A stretch of DNA of 64,000 bases, from contig NZ_JAFVME010000003.1 in assembly GCF_018492665.1 (NCBI RefSeq), positions 682,001 to 746,000 on the forward strand, given 5' to 3'. Source of the DNA: Pedobacter sp. B4-66 (GTDB taxonomy: Bacteria > Bacteroidota > Bacteroidia > Sphingobacteriales > Sphingobacteriaceae). The translations under genes and the position numbers were made by a program. The notes under the pieces are model-generated. The model was not told the DNA's origin. It did no database searches and saw only the letters and a program-made list of their open reading frames with translations. Of this stretch, positions 44,675 through 55,148 are shown piece after piece (within the stretch, counting starts at the first letter, position 1; the number at the start of each line of letters is the position of its first letter).

Positions 44675-44821
44675 ATAATTTATAAATGTTAGATTGTTAA
44701 TTAAGATATTCTTTCCATAAGAAAAAGAGTTGCGTTATGTAACGTTAAGAAAAAAAACTAAATAATTACAGGTGTCTTACTAATTTTTCAGCCTTAAAAA
44801 ATGGGCAAGTAATCTTAATAC

Positions 44822-47800
44822 CTATTCTTCTTTCACAATTACCCCTTTCCTACCGCTTCCAAATGCACCTTTCATGTCACTTCCCTCTAGACTGATGGTA
44901 TATCCACCTAAAACGTCTGAAGTATAAAATGAAACTTTAGCTCTGCCCTCTGAATCCGTTATAACATTTGGTTCCCAAAAGATCGTAGACCTACTATCAC
45001 TTTGCGAATCTTTTACGCTAACCGGAGTGGTGTACTTTGGACTATAAAATTGCTGAGGACGCATGATGGGAAGTGGTCGGTAGTATACCACATCATTGTT
45101 CACAGGTCTATACCAGCCCTTTCCATTTAAAGTAGTGATTTCAATTTTTGCAAAATCATATTCTCTATAGCCAACTGCCCCATCTACAGTCCCAACTGTA
45201 TATTTTCTACTATAGATGACCTCCACCCCCCTGATGTTAGCCAATTGGTACTCAGCCAATGCATCTTTAAGTCCTTCTACCGACCACGAAGGCTCGGCCG
45301 AAAGCTCTAGTGGTCGACCATCTATATTTATATCCAAACCAACAACAACCACATACTTCCCTACTCTTATGGCCGGATCACCTTTCAAATTTTCGTAGTC
45401 ATAGATTAACCTGAAACCTGGTACTTTCTGCTTTAAGAGCTGATATAGATTTGCTGTACCTGATTCCTTGATGTCAATCGCGTCAAAAGCTAAATCGGAT
45501 TTACCCTCTCCATAAGGGTTCTCAGAACCTTTAATTATTTTAGTTGCATTGATACTGACTTCAGCTAATTGCACTCCATCGCCCACGAAATCATTATCAC
45601 CTGTTACCAGTTGGAGCCTATTGCTATAGTTTTTAATCTGTGTACTATCACTATTAACATACCAAGGCATCACTACATCAGCCATCCCCTGCGGAATCTT
45701 TGGTGCCCGAAAACGATCAACAGTAATTTCCCCCATTCTCATCGTCTTACCTTTTGCAGTTCTTGCCTGAATAAAGAACGATCCGGTATCTATTGGAGGC
45801 AAGTCCTTAAAAACGTATCGTCCTGTGGAGTCTGTTGTTGTGGTATTAATGAAACTAGGTTTTTGTGAAGAGATCAGTACCGGCGCATTGGCGACAGGCT
45901 TATCAGTCAGATTTTTAACCAAGCCGGTAATTCTATAACCATCTTCAGCAGCAAACGGAATCTTTTTCGGGAACTTGAACACGTTTTTCCAGTCGTAATC
46001 AGTCCAACCTTGAGTAAGCATCAAATTGTCCACGTGAGTAGCAACAGATGCAGCTTTCCCCAGGTAATAAGCAGGAGATTCAATATTTCCCCTCAGACCA
46101 GAATTCATCAGAAAGGATACCGCAATACCAAGGTTCCCTGAGCTATCTGGTAACACTTGGCTATCATCGGTAACAGCAAGAGAAAAATTCCCCTTAACAG
46201 GAAACCCGGCTCTGTCTTTCACCAAAATTTCAATCTCTACAGGTGCGCGTTTGGTATACGAAGTTTTAGCTGGAACAAGACTAACCTCCAGTTCTTGATG
46301 ATGGTTGATAAAAACAACACGTTCATTTATTGGTTGAGTCCCTTTTAACAAGGTAAATCGAGACACGCCGGTTGGGAAAGCAGTTTTTGGTATATTCAAT
46401 ATCTGTTCCTTCGGACTCAATTGCTCAGACAAATAGACTTTACCACGTGTAGTTCCTATCAGATAATAAATACTATCAGCGGTAAGTGCTTTAGGCGTTG
46501 CGGTTATTTTTAAGGTTACAAAATCACTTTCCTGTAAGTTCTGCACCGTCATAACCACCCCTTCTTTACTCACTTTCGGCATAGGGTAATCTTTAGTTGA
46601 TCCTGATGGCTTTGTGATTTTAGCAGTATAAATCTCCCCAGCTAAGGGCATAAATTCAAATGACCCCATACCGTTGTGAACGGAGGAGAAACTACTAACC
46701 ACCTTACCTTCTCTATCTACAATGCTTCCCTCAACAGATGTACCCTTACCATTTTCAGCAAGCGCCTTAAAACCTACCACAGATTTTAAACCGGCAACCA
46801 ACTTACCTCCTTCTGGCATAAATTGGAGATCTATCTTTTGCGTACGCGCTATAGTGAGCGGAACCTGTAGCACCTGGCTTTTATCTGCCGGATGAAGGCT
46901 CCTTACTTCCACCCTGATGTTTTTACCGTTCACCCTCTTGGATAATACTTTACTAAACTGGAGTCGGCCATCTGAGCCTGTTTGAAGTTTCTCTTTATAT
47001 AAATAATTATCCATATCATATAAATAAACCTCTACATCACGTAGGGCCACAGGACTTCTATCCAATCTAAACAGACTCATATCTACCTTTAACTCATCAC
47101 TTTTTTCAGTACTATCCAGCACAGCAGATGACTTAACCAGCCAACGGTTTCCCTGTGGTAGCCCAAGATAAAATCGTTGGTTAAAGAAATGTCCTTCTCC
47201 AAAGTTTTGCATCCAATTGGTGTACGCACGCAGCGTATAACCGCCTTCCCTGAAAATCTTGGAAGGCAGCGGAATTTGCGCCATAGCGATTCCATTCTTA
47301 ATTGGCACACTAATCCTTCGTACCACTTCAGCACTATCATTATTCAGCTCAACCAACAATACTCCACTAACTTTAGTGGCCGACAGACTAGACCCACTCA
47401 TTACGTATCCTTTAAACCAGAGGGTATCACCAATGTTATAAGATGTTTTGTCGATATGAAGGTACACCCTTTCCATAGGTAATTTAATGTTTAAACTATC
47501 TAATCCCCGAGTAGCTGCATTGGCTTCAATTTTCGCAAATTCCGTCTGCAATGGCTGATCACCAGCTTCTACCTTGTACCTAAAAACCTGCCTCCCCAAT
47601 TCACCTTCCGCATTTATTCCCTCCACAACTACTTTATAACTACCAGGTCCATCAGCATTGAAATAATTTAAGGTAGCCTTACCAGTAGAATAGGTTTTTA
47701 CATTTGCGTTCCAGTAAATTGTGGAACGGAGATCGGGAATCACATTTGCACTACTCGGCCGGTCGTATTTGGGACTATAAAAGTCCCTCACCTTATTAAA

Positions 47801-50080
47801 ACCTTTTGGAGTTATATTGACGATATTCGGTTGGTATGTTTTTCTGAAATACCCATTCTTAGTGATAATAAATAATGACGGCACTCCGCCAAACATATTT
47901 AACAGTGCTGTATTGGTACGCACAACCTCAATCTTCCCAACATCTGAAGGATCAATCAGGTTGTTATCGAAGAGATCGCTTATCTCAAATAGATCCAGTT
48001 TCCTACCGTCCAGATACACGGTCATAGGGGTATTTCTGGAAAAAGGATAGTTTCGTACCGTACCAGACGCAGACGAGCGGAATACTACACCATGAAGCAT
48101 ACCTTGCAAACAAATAGCCAAAGTAGCGCAGCCTTCGGGATTTGTTAATACAAAGGTTTGATCACTGTGACCACCTGGAACTTGGAATATTCCTTGTACC
48201 GTGTACTGCTGGCTAGCCTTCTTCCTGGCAGAAATAGTTACTTCTTTTAATCGCTGAACCCTACTCAATCTTCCCATTTTATTCACCAAAGCATCTTGTT
48301 TCTTAACATGCTCTACATAAGCTTTCATCGAGTATAGGAAAGATAATGAATCTAAACTTTTGAACTTGTGTTTACTCAAACCCATTTTAGAGGCAGTGTC
48401 AATGATCAGTTCCAGTTTATTTCCATTTTTTGCTGTCGTGGCCTGCACGGTAAGTTTAATGCTATCGGTAAGTACCAGGTTATCGAAACTGAACCGGCCT
48501 GCCGCATCTGAAATGGTATCTAACATAATCCCTGATCTCAACGAAAACAACTTTACTTTAGCACCAGCAAAGACTTTATTGCTCAATGTTTTTACCACAC
48601 CAGAAATTGACGAACCCAACTGCTCTGCTTTAAACTTTGGAAGAACTGGATTAGCCCCTGTAATTTCTTTCCAGCTAAACCTTCTATAGCCTTGTGTTAA
48701 CATTAAACCATCCAGCGCCCTATTTACATCCTCTGAATCCTTCGTGAAGTAATAGTTCGGCTTTTCGATATAACCCTTAAGATCAGACGAAAGCAGTATA
48801 TTGGAGAAGATGGTACTTTCTTCTGCTTCATCTAGCGGAACTTTACTTTCATCAATTACTGAAATCGAGAAACTCCCCGGAACCGGTTCTCCTTTTCCAT
48901 TTCTAGCCACGAGCTGCAGTTCAACTTTGTCCTTACTTTTAAAAGTTGACTTTGGAGAAGCCACCTCTAGCTGCATATGATCCTTATTTTTTATAAAGGC
49001 AATGCGCTCATTTAAAGGCTCGCCGTTAGGGGCAAACAGCGTAAACTGAGCAATTCCCATCGGAAATTCACTTTTCTTCAGCCAAATTGATGTCCTCACA
49101 GTTGTGATATTTACACCCAAAGTAAATATTGATTCACCCCCCGACTGCACAATGAGGCTAACAGGAACTGGATTCTGCTTCAATAAGTTGAGTTGTTTAG
49201 CTGAAACGTTTATTCGAACCAACACACTATCTCCTTCCGGTTGAAAAACGGCAAGAGCATAACCATCCTCAACTGCCTTCGGCAAGGGTATAGTAGTTTC
49301 GTTGCCATCGGGTGTAGTTACTTTAGCAGAATAGCTACGTCCTTCTTCTGGTTTAAAAGTGAAATAACCGATGCCAGCATGCTCGCTTTTAAATTCTATA
49401 ATATTTGTGTTCTGATCATCCACAACAGTTCCCTTAATGGCTGCCCCATAACCGCTTGGGGCCACAGCTTTAAAGGCAACCTTAGCAACCACTCCGTTAA
49501 TTAAATTGCCTCCTTCAGGAAAAAACTGTATGTCGTAAGTTGATGCGTTTTTCTGACTAGTTGAAGCAGATCCCTTGGATGTTTTATCACCTAAAGAATT
49601 CCCTTCAGATGTGATATTCAAATCAGCCGTTGAACTACCAACCATAAACAAATGATCAAAGAAATAATCCTCACCTGCATTTCGCATCCATTGCGTATAG
49701 GCACGGATACGGTAATTGCCTTCGTGCCATTCATCCTGAAGGGCAAAATCGCCCAATGTGGTTCCCGCAGAAACCGGTAATTTCAATGTTTTTAAAATGG
49801 AATCCTTCTCATTTATAAGATCTACATACAAAGCCCCGCTCATTGCCGACAGCTGATGGCGGCTTCCAACAGTTATATATGCTTTAAACCAAATCGTATC
49901 TCCAAGCGCATAATACGGCTTATCCATATGCAAATAAACCTTTTCAACAGGATGTACTTTGCTCCAATTGGACAAAGAGCTGATTATCTTTTCTAAAGGA
50001 TTTTCATCACGAGGGATGAAAGCAAATAGCGCGATAATTGGGATGACTAAAAAAAAGAGGCAAGTTCGTTTAAATTTCAT
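44822..50080 (-). CDS. Large exported two-copy protein with MG2-like, carboxypeptidase-regulatory and TonB-plug-like domains
   Basis: The 1752-residue protein has an N-terminal signal anchor (LFFLVIPIIALFAFIP). It then shows two homologous halves. Half one (about 45-838) starts EKVYLHMDKPYYALGDTIWF and half two (about 869-1752) starts ERVYLHIDKTSYNIGDTLWF. Each half follows with NYRIRAYTQWMRNAGEDYFF or YTLRAYTNWMQNFGEGHFFN, a QFFPEGG or QFMPEGGKL block, an SxVDES or AVTDDS block with LMLTQGYRRF or LMLTQGWTDY, a plug-like segment, and an end like STIYWNANVKTYSTGKATLN or STIFWEPNVITDSEGRAKVS. Proteins of 800-900 residues with one such unit are common in Bacteroidota. The MG2-like strands suggest a surface or periplasmic binding or protease-inhibitor-like role; no thioester motif was seen. 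Confidence 0.85.
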   Translation of the reverse strand: MKFKRTCLFFLVIPIIALFAFIPRDENPLEKIISSLSNWSKVHPVEKVYLHMDKPYYALGDTIWFKAYITVGSRHQLSAMSGALYVDLINEKDSILKTLKLPVSAGTTLGDFALQDEWHEGNYRIRAYTQWMRNAGEDYFFDHLFMVGSSTADLNITSEGNSLGDKTSKGSASTSQKNASTYDIQFFPEGGNLINGVVAKVAFKAVAPSGYGAAIKGTVVDDQNTNIIEFKSEHAGIGYFTFKPEEGRSYSAKVTTPDGNETTIPLPKAVEDGYALAVFQPEGDSVLVRINVSAKQLNLLKQNPVPVSLIVQSGGESIFTLGVNITTVRTSIWLKKSEFPMGIAQFTLFAPNGEPLNERIAFIKNKDHMQLEVASPKSTFKSKDKVELQLVARNGKGEPVPGSFSISVIDESKVPLDEAEESTIFSNILLSSDLKGYIEKPNYYFTKDSEDVNRALDGLMLTQGYRRFSWKEITGANPVLPKFKAEQLGSSISGVVKTLSNKVFAGAKVKLFSLRSGIMLDTISDAAGRFSFDNLVLTDSIKLTVQATTAKNGNKLELIIDTASKMGLSKHKFKSLDSLSFLYSMKAYVEHVKKQDALVNKMGRLSRVQRLKEVTISARKKASQQYTVQGIFQVPGGHSDQTFVLTNPEGCATLAICLQGMLHGVVFRSSASGTVRNYPFSRNTPMTVYLDGRKLDLFEISDLFDNNLIDPSDVGKIEVVRTNTALLNMFGGVPSLFIITKNGYFRKTYQPNIVNITPKGFNKVRDFYSPKYDRPSSANVIPDLRSTIYWNANVKTYSTGKATLNYFNADGPGSYKVVVEGINAEGELGRQVFRYKVEAGDQPLQTEFAKIEANAATRGLDSLNIKLPMERVYLHIDKTSYNIGDTLWFKGYVMSGSSLSATKVSGVLLVELNNDSAEVVRRISVPIKNGIAMAQIPLPSKIFREGGYTLRAYTNWMQNFGEGHFFNQRFYLGLPQGNRWLVKSSAVLDSTEKSDELKVDMSLFRLDRSPVALRDVEVYLYDMDNYLYKEKLQTGSDGRLQFSKVLSKRVNGKNIRVEVRSLHPADKSQVLQVPLTIARTQKIDLQFMPEGGKLVAGLKSVVGFKALAENGKGTSVEGSIVDREGKVVSSFSSVHNGMGSFEFMPLAGEIYTAKITKPSGSTKDYPMPKVSKEGVVMTVQNLQESDFVTLKITATPKALTADSIYYLIGTTRGKVYLSEQLSPKEQILNIPKTAFPTGVSRFTLLKGTQPINERVVFINHHQELEVSLVPAKTSYTKRAPVEIEILVKDRAGFPVKGNFSLAVTDDSQVLPDSSGNLGIAVSFLMNSGLRGNIESPAYYLGKAASVATHVDNLMLTQGWTDYDWKNVFKFPKKIPFAAEDGYRITGLVKNLTDKPVANAPVLISSQKPSFINTTTTDSTGRYVFKDLPPIDTGSFFIQARTAKGKTMRMGEITVDRFRAPKIPQGMADVVMPWYVNSDSTQIKNYSNRLQLVTGDNDFVGDGVQLAEVSINATKIIKGSENPYGEGKSDLAFDAIDIKESGTANLYQLLKQKVPGFRLIYDYENLKGDPAIRVGKYVVVVGLDINIDGRPLELSAEPSWSVEGLKDALAEYQLANIRGVEVIYSRKYTVGTVDGAVGYREYDFAKIEITTLNGKGWYRPVNNDVVYYRPLPIMRPQQFYSPKYTTPVSVKDSQSDSRSTIFWEPNVITDSEGRAKVSFYTSDVLGGYTISLEGSDMKGAFGSGRKGVIVKEE

Positions 50081-50367
50081 TCCTTACGTAAATTGGGTTG
50101 CTATCTGTAAAGACAACTCAACCAACCCAATTGGGGACAAAGTAGAAAATTGATCAATAAATGGACTGAGGCCTTTAAAAATCAACTGTTAAAATAGGAC
50201 TAACTTGAGATAAGCATGACTAACACAACTGACATTTGAATACATCGGTTCTTTTCTCTTTGTTTTAGATACTAAATTTTGTGCTTTTTTACAATCTTAA
50301 AAACAACAAGCCCATTAAGTTTGTTTCTGAAAACGAATTGGTTATAAACAGAGAAATAAAAAACTTA

Positions 50368-51198
50368 ATGGAAAACACGATAGTAACCGCAAACGATAAT
50401 GGCGCTTTCCATTCAGCACCTCAGCCTCTATTAAGTCCATTTATTAGTCATTATACCTTTCGCCGCACCTTAATACCGAAAGGCAGCTACCTTGAAAAAG
50501 CGATGCCATTACGATTAATCAACTCTATTGATTTTTTTATTGGAGATGCCTTTGAGACAATTGATTGTTCTTCAAATGCGGTAATTCCCTTTAATCGTTG
50601 CACTATACGCGGCCTGCGTACCAGCAAAAAATACCTTATTCGTATTCAAGGGCAGTTTATCTCGTTTACTGTTAAATTCACAGCTACAGGAATGTATCAA
50701 CTATTGGGAATTCCTATGGATCAATTCCGAAACAAAGCAGTTCCTGCTTCCAATATTAGTGTACTACCATTTGAAAACATCACCAGGCAGCTATTATACG
50801 CCCCTGACATAGAAACCTGCATAAATATTGTAGAGCCTTTTTTATTGCAACTGGTTTCGAGACACATACCTCTTTCTGGCGTAACAGATCAGGCTATTGA
50901 ACTACTAAGACAACAAAAAGGAAACTCATCTATTCTACAATTGGCCACCAACTGCAACCTCTCTTTACGGCAACTAGAAAGGAACTTTATAAGAGAAATT
51001 GGTGTAAGCCCCAAAATTTATGCTCGCATGCTTCGCTTTCAGCACTTATTGCAGAACAGAATAACCACTCCTAACCAGAAATGGGCGGTATTGGCCTATG
51101 ATAATGATTATTTTGACCAAATGCACTTGATTAAAGAATTTAAGCAGTTTCTGGGCACTACACCATCTGCTTTTATATCTGCGGATTTCGCTTTTTAA
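50368..51198 (+). CDS. AraC-family transcriptional regulator
   Basis: The start at ATG 50368 (MENTIVTANDNGAFHS) gives a 276-residue protein; a GTG at 50281 is an alternative and would add 29 residues. The C-terminal part has the two AraC helix-turn-helices (SSILQLATNCNLSLRQLERN, then GVSPKIYARMLRFQHLLQNR, then DNDYFDQMHLIKEFKQFLGT). The N-terminal domain (QPLLSPFISHYTFRR) is probably a sensing domain. It is divergent from the 1752-residue gene, with about 290 bp between, and may control it. Confidence 0.9.
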   Translation: MENTIVTANDNGAFHSAPQPLLSPFISHYTFRRTLIPKGSYLEKAMPLRLINSIDFFIGDAFETIDCSSNAVIPFNRCTIRGLRTSKKYLIRIQGQFISFTVKFTATGMYQLLGIPMDQFRNKAVPASNISVLPFENITRQLLYAPDIETCINIVEPFLLQLVSRHIPLSGVTDQAIELLRQQKGNSSILQLATNCNLSLRQLERNFIREIGVSPKIYARMLRFQHLLQNRITTPNQKWAVLAYDNDYFDQMHLIKEFKQFLGTTPSAFISADFAF

Positions 51199-51203
51199 AC
51201 CTA

Positions 51204-51244
51204 AAGCCATGAGTCTAACTTTTATAAAGTAAGACTCATGGCTT
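51204..51244. terminator. Bidirectional terminator between araC-type gene and phosphatase gene
   Basis: AAGCCATGAGTCT (51204-51216) and its complement (51232-51244) form a perfect 13-bp stem between two convergent genes. It follows the AraC stop by 5 bp and the phosphatase stop by about 20 bp, so it can serve both. Confidence 0.75.
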
Positions 51245-51264
51245 AGTAAAGAATTAGGAAATGT

Positions 51265-52359
51265 TTACTTCCCAATAACACTACCTACCGCATCACCAAC
51301 TTCGTGCCCAGCGGCAGCTTTAAAATCGAAGCCTAACAAATTGGAAATGGTTTGAGCCAATTGCTTGTGATAGGTTGTTGTTTGGGTTTTTACTATTCCG
51401 GTTGGCGGTGTATCAGGGCCTATTACAGCAAACCACGATTGTTCCGAGTTTGGTGTATCCGTTCCATGACCCATCCATTTTTCAAGTGGTGCTTCACCCC
51501 TTCCATGGTCACTGGTAATAATTAAGGTGGTTTTATCCTTATACTGTGGGTCGCTTTGCAAGTATTGCCACAGTTCATTCAAAAACCCATCTTCTTTATT
51601 GGCCGACTGTAGATAGAACTTATAACTGCCTTCATGTGCCAAATCATCAGTTTCAGCAAACCCCATATACAACACACGTGGTTTATATTGTTTGAGGTAT
51701 GCCTTGCCAAGCTCAAAGGTTAAAAAGTCAAGGCGTATATCAGGACCAAGCAGCTCAGGTACTTTGTGCTGGATTTCGCTTAAATACTTCAATCGTTCAT
51801 TGGCTTTTGGATCTTTGAAATTGGTATAACCAGAATTTATCAATAGTCCTGACCGCTTTTCATTCAATATAGCAGGAAAAATGTGCCATGAAGTAAATGC
51901 AGCCACCTTGTTCTCAAATCCCTTTTGCTTATTTAAATACTCAAGAACGTTGACATTGGGATTTGGATTAGGATCGTTAAAGTTGATTCTTACATCAGGG
52001 AAACCGGTGAGGATTTCATTGTATCCCGGATAGGAGAAATGATATGGGTTAGCCACCTCACTTTTATTCCCCATATCCCTGTTGCCATATAGTTGTCCCT
52101 TTTCTGCAATTACATTCCAGAAAAAAGGCAATAGCAGTTTTCGGCGACTAGCAGCATCTGGTGCCCAGAATTCCCTGGTCATTTCATCCTTATCCTTAGT
52201 GAATTTTGAATTGAGAAGTGCTGAATCTGCCCCCCGGTAAAGCTCTTGCCAGCGAAAGCCATCAAGGGTAACAATGATTATATTTTTAGTTTTTAGATTT
52301 TGTGCACGTAGTTGTCCAAACATACTAACGGCTATAAAAAGAAGAATTAACTTTCTCAC
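51265..52359 (-). CDS. Alkaline-phosphatase/sulfatase-superfamily hydrolase, exported
   Basis: The 364-residue protein has a signal peptide (KLILLFIAVSMFGQLRAQN) and the alkaline phosphatase-superfamily order: IIIVTLDGFRWQELYRGAD with the first metal Asp and the nucleophile region, YLGYNEILTGF-like segment (YPGYNEILTGFPD, Thr candidate), GFAETDDLAHEGSYKF, TTLIITSDHGRGEAPLEKW and GHGTD. It could hydrolyse phosphate mono- or diesters or sulfate esters. It is the last gene of the sigma-FecR-SusC-SusD-MBL run, 48 bp after the MBL gene. Confidence 0.9.
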   Translation of the reverse strand: MRKLILLFIAVSMFGQLRAQNLKTKNIIIVTLDGFRWQELYRGADSALLNSKFTKDKDEMTREFWAPDAASRRKLLLPFFWNVIAEKGQLYGNRDMGNKSEVANPYHFSYPGYNEILTGFPDVRINFNDPNPNPNVNVLEYLNKQKGFENKVAAFTSWHIFPAILNEKRSGLLINSGYTNFKDPKANERLKYLSEIQHKVPELLGPDIRLDFLTFELGKAYLKQYKPRVLYMGFAETDDLAHEGSYKFYLQSANKEDGFLNELWQYLQSDPQYKDKTTLIITSDHGRGEAPLEKWMGHGTDTPNSEQSWFAVIGPDTPPTGIVKTQTTTYHKQLAQTISNLLGFDFKAAAGHEVGDAVGSVIGK

Positions 52360-52407
52360 AATTATGACTTAAAGGGTTATTAGGATTTTATGTAACTTAA
52401 TAAAGGG

Positions 52408-53685
52408 CTATTTCTTTTCACTGTAATAAGGCCCGTAAGAGTTTTTCAGGCTCAGCTTATTGTTTATGGTTTCAAGGGTAGATACCGTGTAACTTCCATC
52501 TGGTTTTACCTGTAGCCAGATGTGTCCGCTGGTAGATTTATAGGAATTATCAATCAGGTCGCCGATGACCACCTTATTGGCCGCTAAGATATCTGTTGCA
52601 AACAAATCCCGCTCTCCGGGATAAATGGATTTGGAGAGCATACGCGTTAAAGTCTCATGCGAGGGCTGGTCGCTTGACCAAACCACCTCAAACCAGACTC
52701 TGGGCTGCAGAGTTTTGATAAACAAAGGATTCAAAACATCACGTCCGCCATGATGATTGGCAATAGCTACATCAACCTTTCCTATAGAAGAAGCCATTTT
52801 TGATTCTACATCATAATATTCAGGGTTTCCAATAGTAACTACCCCCGGAATATCTCCTCCATGATAAAACTTAAAGTTGCCGTACTTAATCAGGTAACCC
52901 AAACTCAAACCATTTTCCGAAGGAACATAAGTTGTTGTATCCGGGTAAACATAGAAGTTCTTTCCTGTTGCTTTGTTCCAAACCCAGCCATTCCCTTGTA
53001 TATTCCTAACTGAAAAATCAGGATAAGCTTTAGGATTATTGTTCAACACGATCTGCTTATTACTTCCCACCTCAAATTGTTCAATCTTTGTGCCATCCTT
53101 CTTCTTTTTCTCTTCAGCATAGCGAATGTAGTTTACCAGGGTATTGTATTCCTTAATCTCATTTCTCTTTTTAAGCTGCGTTCTTATATCTACAGGGGTA
53201 TTATAATTCGGATAACCTCTATCCAAAATTTTCCCAAAGGAGATCTGATCCCCTACCCCTGTCATACCAGACAAATAGTAGTCTCCGTTCTTTGATTTTC
53301 TGGCACCATCATAAATCAATCCGTAATGATCATCATGAAAGTGTGTAATAAACGCATAATCAACAAATGAGGGTTTCTTAGACGGACTAACCTGGCGTAT
53401 GTAACTAGCAATCCATTCATCAGCGTATCTTGAAGCGTTTGGATAGGCCTTGGAGTTTCGGTCTGATTCTGTTCTGGGATCCGTTAAATCCAATTCGCCC
53501 GGATCAGAAAGCATAGTGGTACCATCCGGCATAATCGTGAATATAGCATCACCTCTGCCAGTTTTGAAAATGATAATGTCCAGATTCCCTTCTTTCCATT
53601 CTGGAATTGGCTTATTGTTTTGGGCATGCGAAAACTCCTGTAAGCATACCAACGAGATTAAAATTAAAATCAGTCTTTTCATCAC
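52408..53685 (-). CDS. MBL-fold metallohydrolase, exported
   Basis: The 425-residue protein has a signal peptide (LILILISLVCLQEFSHAQ) and the metallo-beta-lactamase zinc motif ITHFHDDHYG (H-x-H-x-D-H), with further ligands in KFYHGGDIPG and IANHHGGRD. The layout is like ComEC-type or phosphodiesterase-like MBL proteins rather than lactamases. It lies 6 bp after SusD, so it belongs to the same operon and probably degrades the captured substrate. Confidence 0.93.
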   Translation of the reverse strand: MMKRLILILISLVCLQEFSHAQNNKPIPEWKEGNLDIIIFKTGRGDAIFTIMPDGTTMLSDPGELDLTDPRTESDRNSKAYPNASRYADEWIASYIRQVSPSKKPSFVDYAFITHFHDDHYGLIYDGARKSKNGDYYLSGMTGVGDQISFGKILDRGYPNYNTPVDIRTQLKKRNEIKEYNTLVNYIRYAEEKKKKDGTKIEQFEVGSNKQIVLNNNPKAYPDFSVRNIQGNGWVWNKATGKNFYVYPDTTTYVPSENGLSLGYLIKYGNFKFYHGGDIPGVVTIGNPEYYDVESKMASSIGKVDVAIANHHGGRDVLNPLFIKTLQPRVWFEVVWSSDQPSHETLTRMLSKSIYPGERDLFATDILAANKVVIGDLIDNSYKSTSGHIWLQVKPDGSYTVSTLETINNKLSLKNSYGPYYSEKK

Positions 53686-53691
53686 CTTAAA

Positions 53692-55137
53692 TTATTGATA
53701 CAACCATGGTTTCATAAGGATATTGTCTGCATTGAAACCTTGTGCTTTCAATGCGTCGCTATAATTTGCAGTGTTTACCCTTTGTTCATCAGTAGGGTAA
53801 AGTAAGCGGAATGGTACTATAGCAGTGGCTTGCCCCTGACCATTAACAATTACAGGAAAATTTGTTCTGTGATAATGAAAGAACAATTCAAAATCTGCCT
53901 GGGCATTGAATAAGATATAGCGTTGTTCATAGAGCTGAGTCAATGCATTTTCCTTTACCGATGAAAGTGGATTCTTAGTCAGATAAGCTGCTGCTGAACC
54001 TGCCACATCATAAAACTGGAATGAGGATTGAACAGCATGTTCGTAGAAAGTAGCTGCATTTGCCTGTACCCACCCTCTTTCAGCTGCTTCGGCTATAGCC
54101 AACATCAATTCAGCATAGCTAAATCCAAGTGAAGGCTTTCCAATAGGCAGCTCAGTATAGTTACGACTGTTAACACGGCTATAATTACCTGTAGATGCAT
54201 CTTCGGTAGCAGCAGTAAGCGATTTTGAAGCATCAATCCCTTCATACGCATCAAAACCCGTTTTACCCTGTGCAGCAGCATTTAGAAATGGTGTTGCATA
54301 ATAGAACAAACGCGGATCTTCTAATCGCTTTAACAAATCAGCAAGGGTTTTACCTATAAAGCGTTTGTTACGAACATTAAAATCCATGTAAAGCGGATAA
54401 CGTATGTTCTCATAATCACGGTAGCTTATTTTAGCTTCGTCCTCATCACGCTCAAAGATTGGGTATAAACCTGGATTAGAAATGATGTCGTTAAACCGTT
54501 TGGCCACCTGCAAATCCTGATCATTTTCTTTTTTGCTGAGCATAAGTAATACCCTCAATTTGTAAGAGTTGGCAAGTTTACGCCACTTTTTAAGGTCACC
54601 ATTGTATAAGATGTCTCCGGTAATCGCAGCCTCTGGTTTAATTAGCAATTGATTGGCCTCTTCTAATTCGTTCAATATACCTACTATAATGTCTTTCTGA
54701 CTGTCATATTTAGGCTGATAATTATTGGACTGTTGACCTTTAAGCGCATCATTGTAAGGAACGGAGCCATACATTCTGGTTAAAAAGAAGAAATTATGGG
54801 CTCTTAAGATTTTCCCGATTGCCAGATATTCCTTTGCACCCTTGGCACTTTCCATCATCTTAGTCACATCACGAAGCACGTTAAACTCTGCCCAATCTCC
54901 ATTTGCCCATTCATAGGTTTGGAATGCCTGTCTATCAGAAGTGGCTGTTGCCTGCCTAACAACTAATCCCGGTTGCCATGGATAACGGTTCTTGAAGCTA
55001 TTAAATATCACGTTTGGCAAAATTGCCTGTGCGCCAACTTCTGTCGGACGGTTTGGATCCTTATTGTATTTTTCTTGTTTACAAGCAGTAAGCATAATAA
55101 TAACACTTACCATTACGTATATAATTTTCTTAGTCAT
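53692..55137 (-). CDS. SusD-like lipoprotein (SusD-like_2 type)
   Basis: The 481-residue protein has a lipoprotein signal (VSVIIMLTACKQEKYNKDP, lipobox L-T-A-C) and the SusD-like_2 layout: AQAILPNVIFNSF, then YLAIGKILRAHNFFFLTRMY, then LGFSYAELMLAIAEAAERGW, and a C-terminal LYEQRYILFNAQADFELFFH. It is the surface lid of the SusC channel, 11 bp after SusC. Confidence 0.94.
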   Translation of the reverse strand: MTKKIIYVMVSVIIMLTACKQEKYNKDPNRPTEVGAQAILPNVIFNSFKNRYPWQPGLVVRQATATSDRQAFQTYEWANGDWAEFNVLRDVTKMMESAKGAKEYLAIGKILRAHNFFFLTRMYGSVPYNDALKGQQSNNYQPKYDSQKDIIVGILNELEEANQLLIKPEAAITGDILYNGDLKKWRKLANSYKLRVLLMLSKKENDQDLQVAKRFNDIISNPGLYPIFERDEDEAKISYRDYENIRYPLYMDFNVRNKRFIGKTLADLLKRLEDPRLFYYATPFLNAAAQGKTGFDAYEGIDASKSLTAATEDASTGNYSRVNSRNYTELPIGKPSLGFSYAELMLAIAEAAERGWVQANAATFYEHAVQSSFQFYDVAGSAAAYLTKNPLSSVKENALTQLYEQRYILFNAQADFELFFHYHRTNFPVIVNGQGQATAIVPFRLLYPTDEQRVNTANYSDALKAQGFNADNILMKPWLYQ

Positions 55138-55148
55138 CTGTTTTAGTG

